From Caulobacter hibisci (lineage in GTDB: Bacteria; Pseudomonadota; Alphaproteobacteria; Caulobacterales; Caulobacteraceae): DNA of 64,000 nt. Within the stretch, counting starts at the first letter, position 1. Every line of letters starts with the position of its first letter. The stretch lies in the NCBI RefSeq assembly GCF_016135805.1, contig NZ_JADWOX010000009.1, forward strand, positions 62,001 through 126,000, given 5' to 3'. Shown piece after piece: positions 63,395-64,000 of the stretch. The notes under the pieces were generated by a model that did no database searches, was not told where the DNA came from, and saw only the letters and a program-made list of their open reading frames with translations. Position numbers and translations under genes: made by a program.

Positions 63395-63470
63395 CGACCG
63401 GCTGGACACCAAGGCCGCGCTTTGGCAGAAATCGGTCTGATATCCACGGTCGATAAAATTGGGGGAGCTG

Positions 63471-63854
63471 ATGCTCGCACGACTGGTCATCACTTCGATC
63501 ATCGCCCTGAGCGGCTCTGCGGCCATGGCGCAATCTTCCCAGTGGTACTTCTACAAGGAGGTCAGCGGGATCGAGGTCTATTACGCCGTGCGCATCAATC
63601 CCGATGAGGCGCGGGTCTCGTGGAAATGCGTGAACAAGACGGGCGAGGCCGTCAGCTGTTCTGTCGGCGCCGGCCAGAACAAGGTCTATCGATGTGTCCG
63701 CGACGGCACGCCCGTCGGCTTCACCGAAGCACTGGGCGAGCGCGCAACAGCTCCGGCCCGCGGCGAATACGCCTTCCCGTCGGAATCGGCCTGCAAGGGC
63801 AAGGGTGCCAGCCAGGTCGAGCCCTACGGCGTCCAGATCAGCATCGAGCGGTAG
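63471..63854 (+). CDS. Small secreted protein, 127 aa
   Basis: ATG 63471 preceded by GGGGGAG. Signal peptide MLARLVITSIIALSGSAAMA, cleavage before QSS; the mature part WYFYKEVSGIEVYYAVRIN, VSWKCVNKTGEAVSCSVGAGQNKVYRC, SACKGKGASQVEPYGVQIS contains four Cys that could form disulfides. Not recognised. The next gene begins 5 bp later with its own signal peptide, so the two seem to form an operon of exported proteins. Confidence 0.75.
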   Translation: MLARLVITSIIALSGSAAMAQSSQWYFYKEVSGIEVYYAVRINPDEARVSWKCVNKTGEAVSCSVGAGQNKVYRCVRDGTPVGFTEALGERATAPARGEYAFPSESACKGKGASQVEPYGVQISIER

Positions 63855-63859
63855 CCACC

Positions 63860-64000
63860 ATGGACGGTATCAATCCCCTCGGCATGCGGCTTTGGATCGG
63901 TCTGGCAATCGCCGGGGCCCTTCCCGCCGGCGCCGGCGCCCAGCCCCAGGCCGCCCAGCCTGCCAGCATCGCGCCGGGGAGCCAGTACACCTATTGCTGG
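63860..64000 (+). CDS. Secreted protein, 3' end outside the window
   Basis: ATG 63860, 5 bp after the previous stop. Signal peptide MRLWIGLAIAGALPAGAGA within the first 30 residues, then QPQAAQPASIAPGSQYTYCW and out of the window. Only 47 residues can be read; the mature start SQYTYCW resembles the SSQWYFYKE start of its neighbour, so they might be paralogs. Confidence 0.65.
   Translation, partial: MDGINPLGMRLWIGLAIAGALPAGAGAQPQAAQPASIAPGSQYTYCW

Overview
The window is high-GC DNA with dense coding, strong G/C preference at third codon positions and frequent GTG/TTG starts. Gene content (trpFBA-accD-folC; a coxBA-ctaB-coxF-ctaG-coxC-surf1-thrC run; a GEDEF-EAL protein; phaB/phaA facing phaR; many TIR-bounded intergenic palindromes) points to an alphaproteobacterium of the Caulobacter group. 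The assignment rests on gene order and protein character read by eye, not on a search. It looks like chromosomal core with small accessory patches; no complete insertion sequence, prophage, CRISPR array or plasmid gene was seen.

Layout. 1-6 kb: end of an SDR gene, then trpF-trpB-trpA-accD-folC (tryptophan, malonyl-CoA, folate). 6-12 kb: a WD40 protein, a lone ExbD, a LysE exporter, an SDR, and on the minus strand a c-di-GMP phosphodiesterase-type GEDEF-EAL protein and a GNAT. 12-22 kb: a long minus-strand run making the aa3 oxidase (CoxB, CoxA, CoxC) with heme O synthesis (CtaB) and copper/assembly factors (CtaG, CoxF, DUF983, SURF1), followed by thrC and an M16 peptidase. 22-27 kb: a PadR-DUF1700-GIN module, tldD, a structured RNA candidate, and DAHP synthase preceded by a leader peptide rich in Phe/Trp/Tyr codons and a terminator, i.e. 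a transcription attenuator. 28-34 kb: PHB genes (phaB, phaA, divergent phaR), a second thiolase, a candidate C-rich-loop sRNA, a molybdopterin oxidoreductase. 35-40 kb: GT2/ArnT-like glycosyltransferases, HMG-CoA lyase, an SpsF-like cytidylyltransferase with an aldo/keto reductase. 40-50 kb: molybdenum cofactor genes (xdhC, moaC, moaB, moaE, moaD, moaA, mocA) and a two-subunit molybdenum hydroxylase that would use their product, with a LuxR-type regulator and small unknowns between. 50-59 kb: a CysG-like protein with a cut-short methyltransferase domain, a ZTP riboswitch before purH, a dienelactone hydrolase-like protein, a TonB-dependent receptor, a RluA-type pseudouridine synthase, a Gly/Tyr-rich secreted protein, an MBL-fold protein with a broken metal motif, a hotdog thioesterase. 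59-64 kb: tRNA-Ser(CGA), a poorly coding stretch, a chemoreceptor with a C-terminal CheR/CheB tether, and small secreted proteins.

The gaps between genes are often filled by 60-180 bp palindromic elements. At least four sequence families occur here (labelled A-E below). Two copies of family A keep identical 29-bp ends while their central hairpin shows a compensatory base-pair change. The strongest regulatory finds are the aromatic attenuator before DAHP synthase and the ZTP riboswitch before purH; the two small-RNA candidates at about 25.7 kb and 32.05 kb rest on hairpins and promoter or terminator signals seen by eye.
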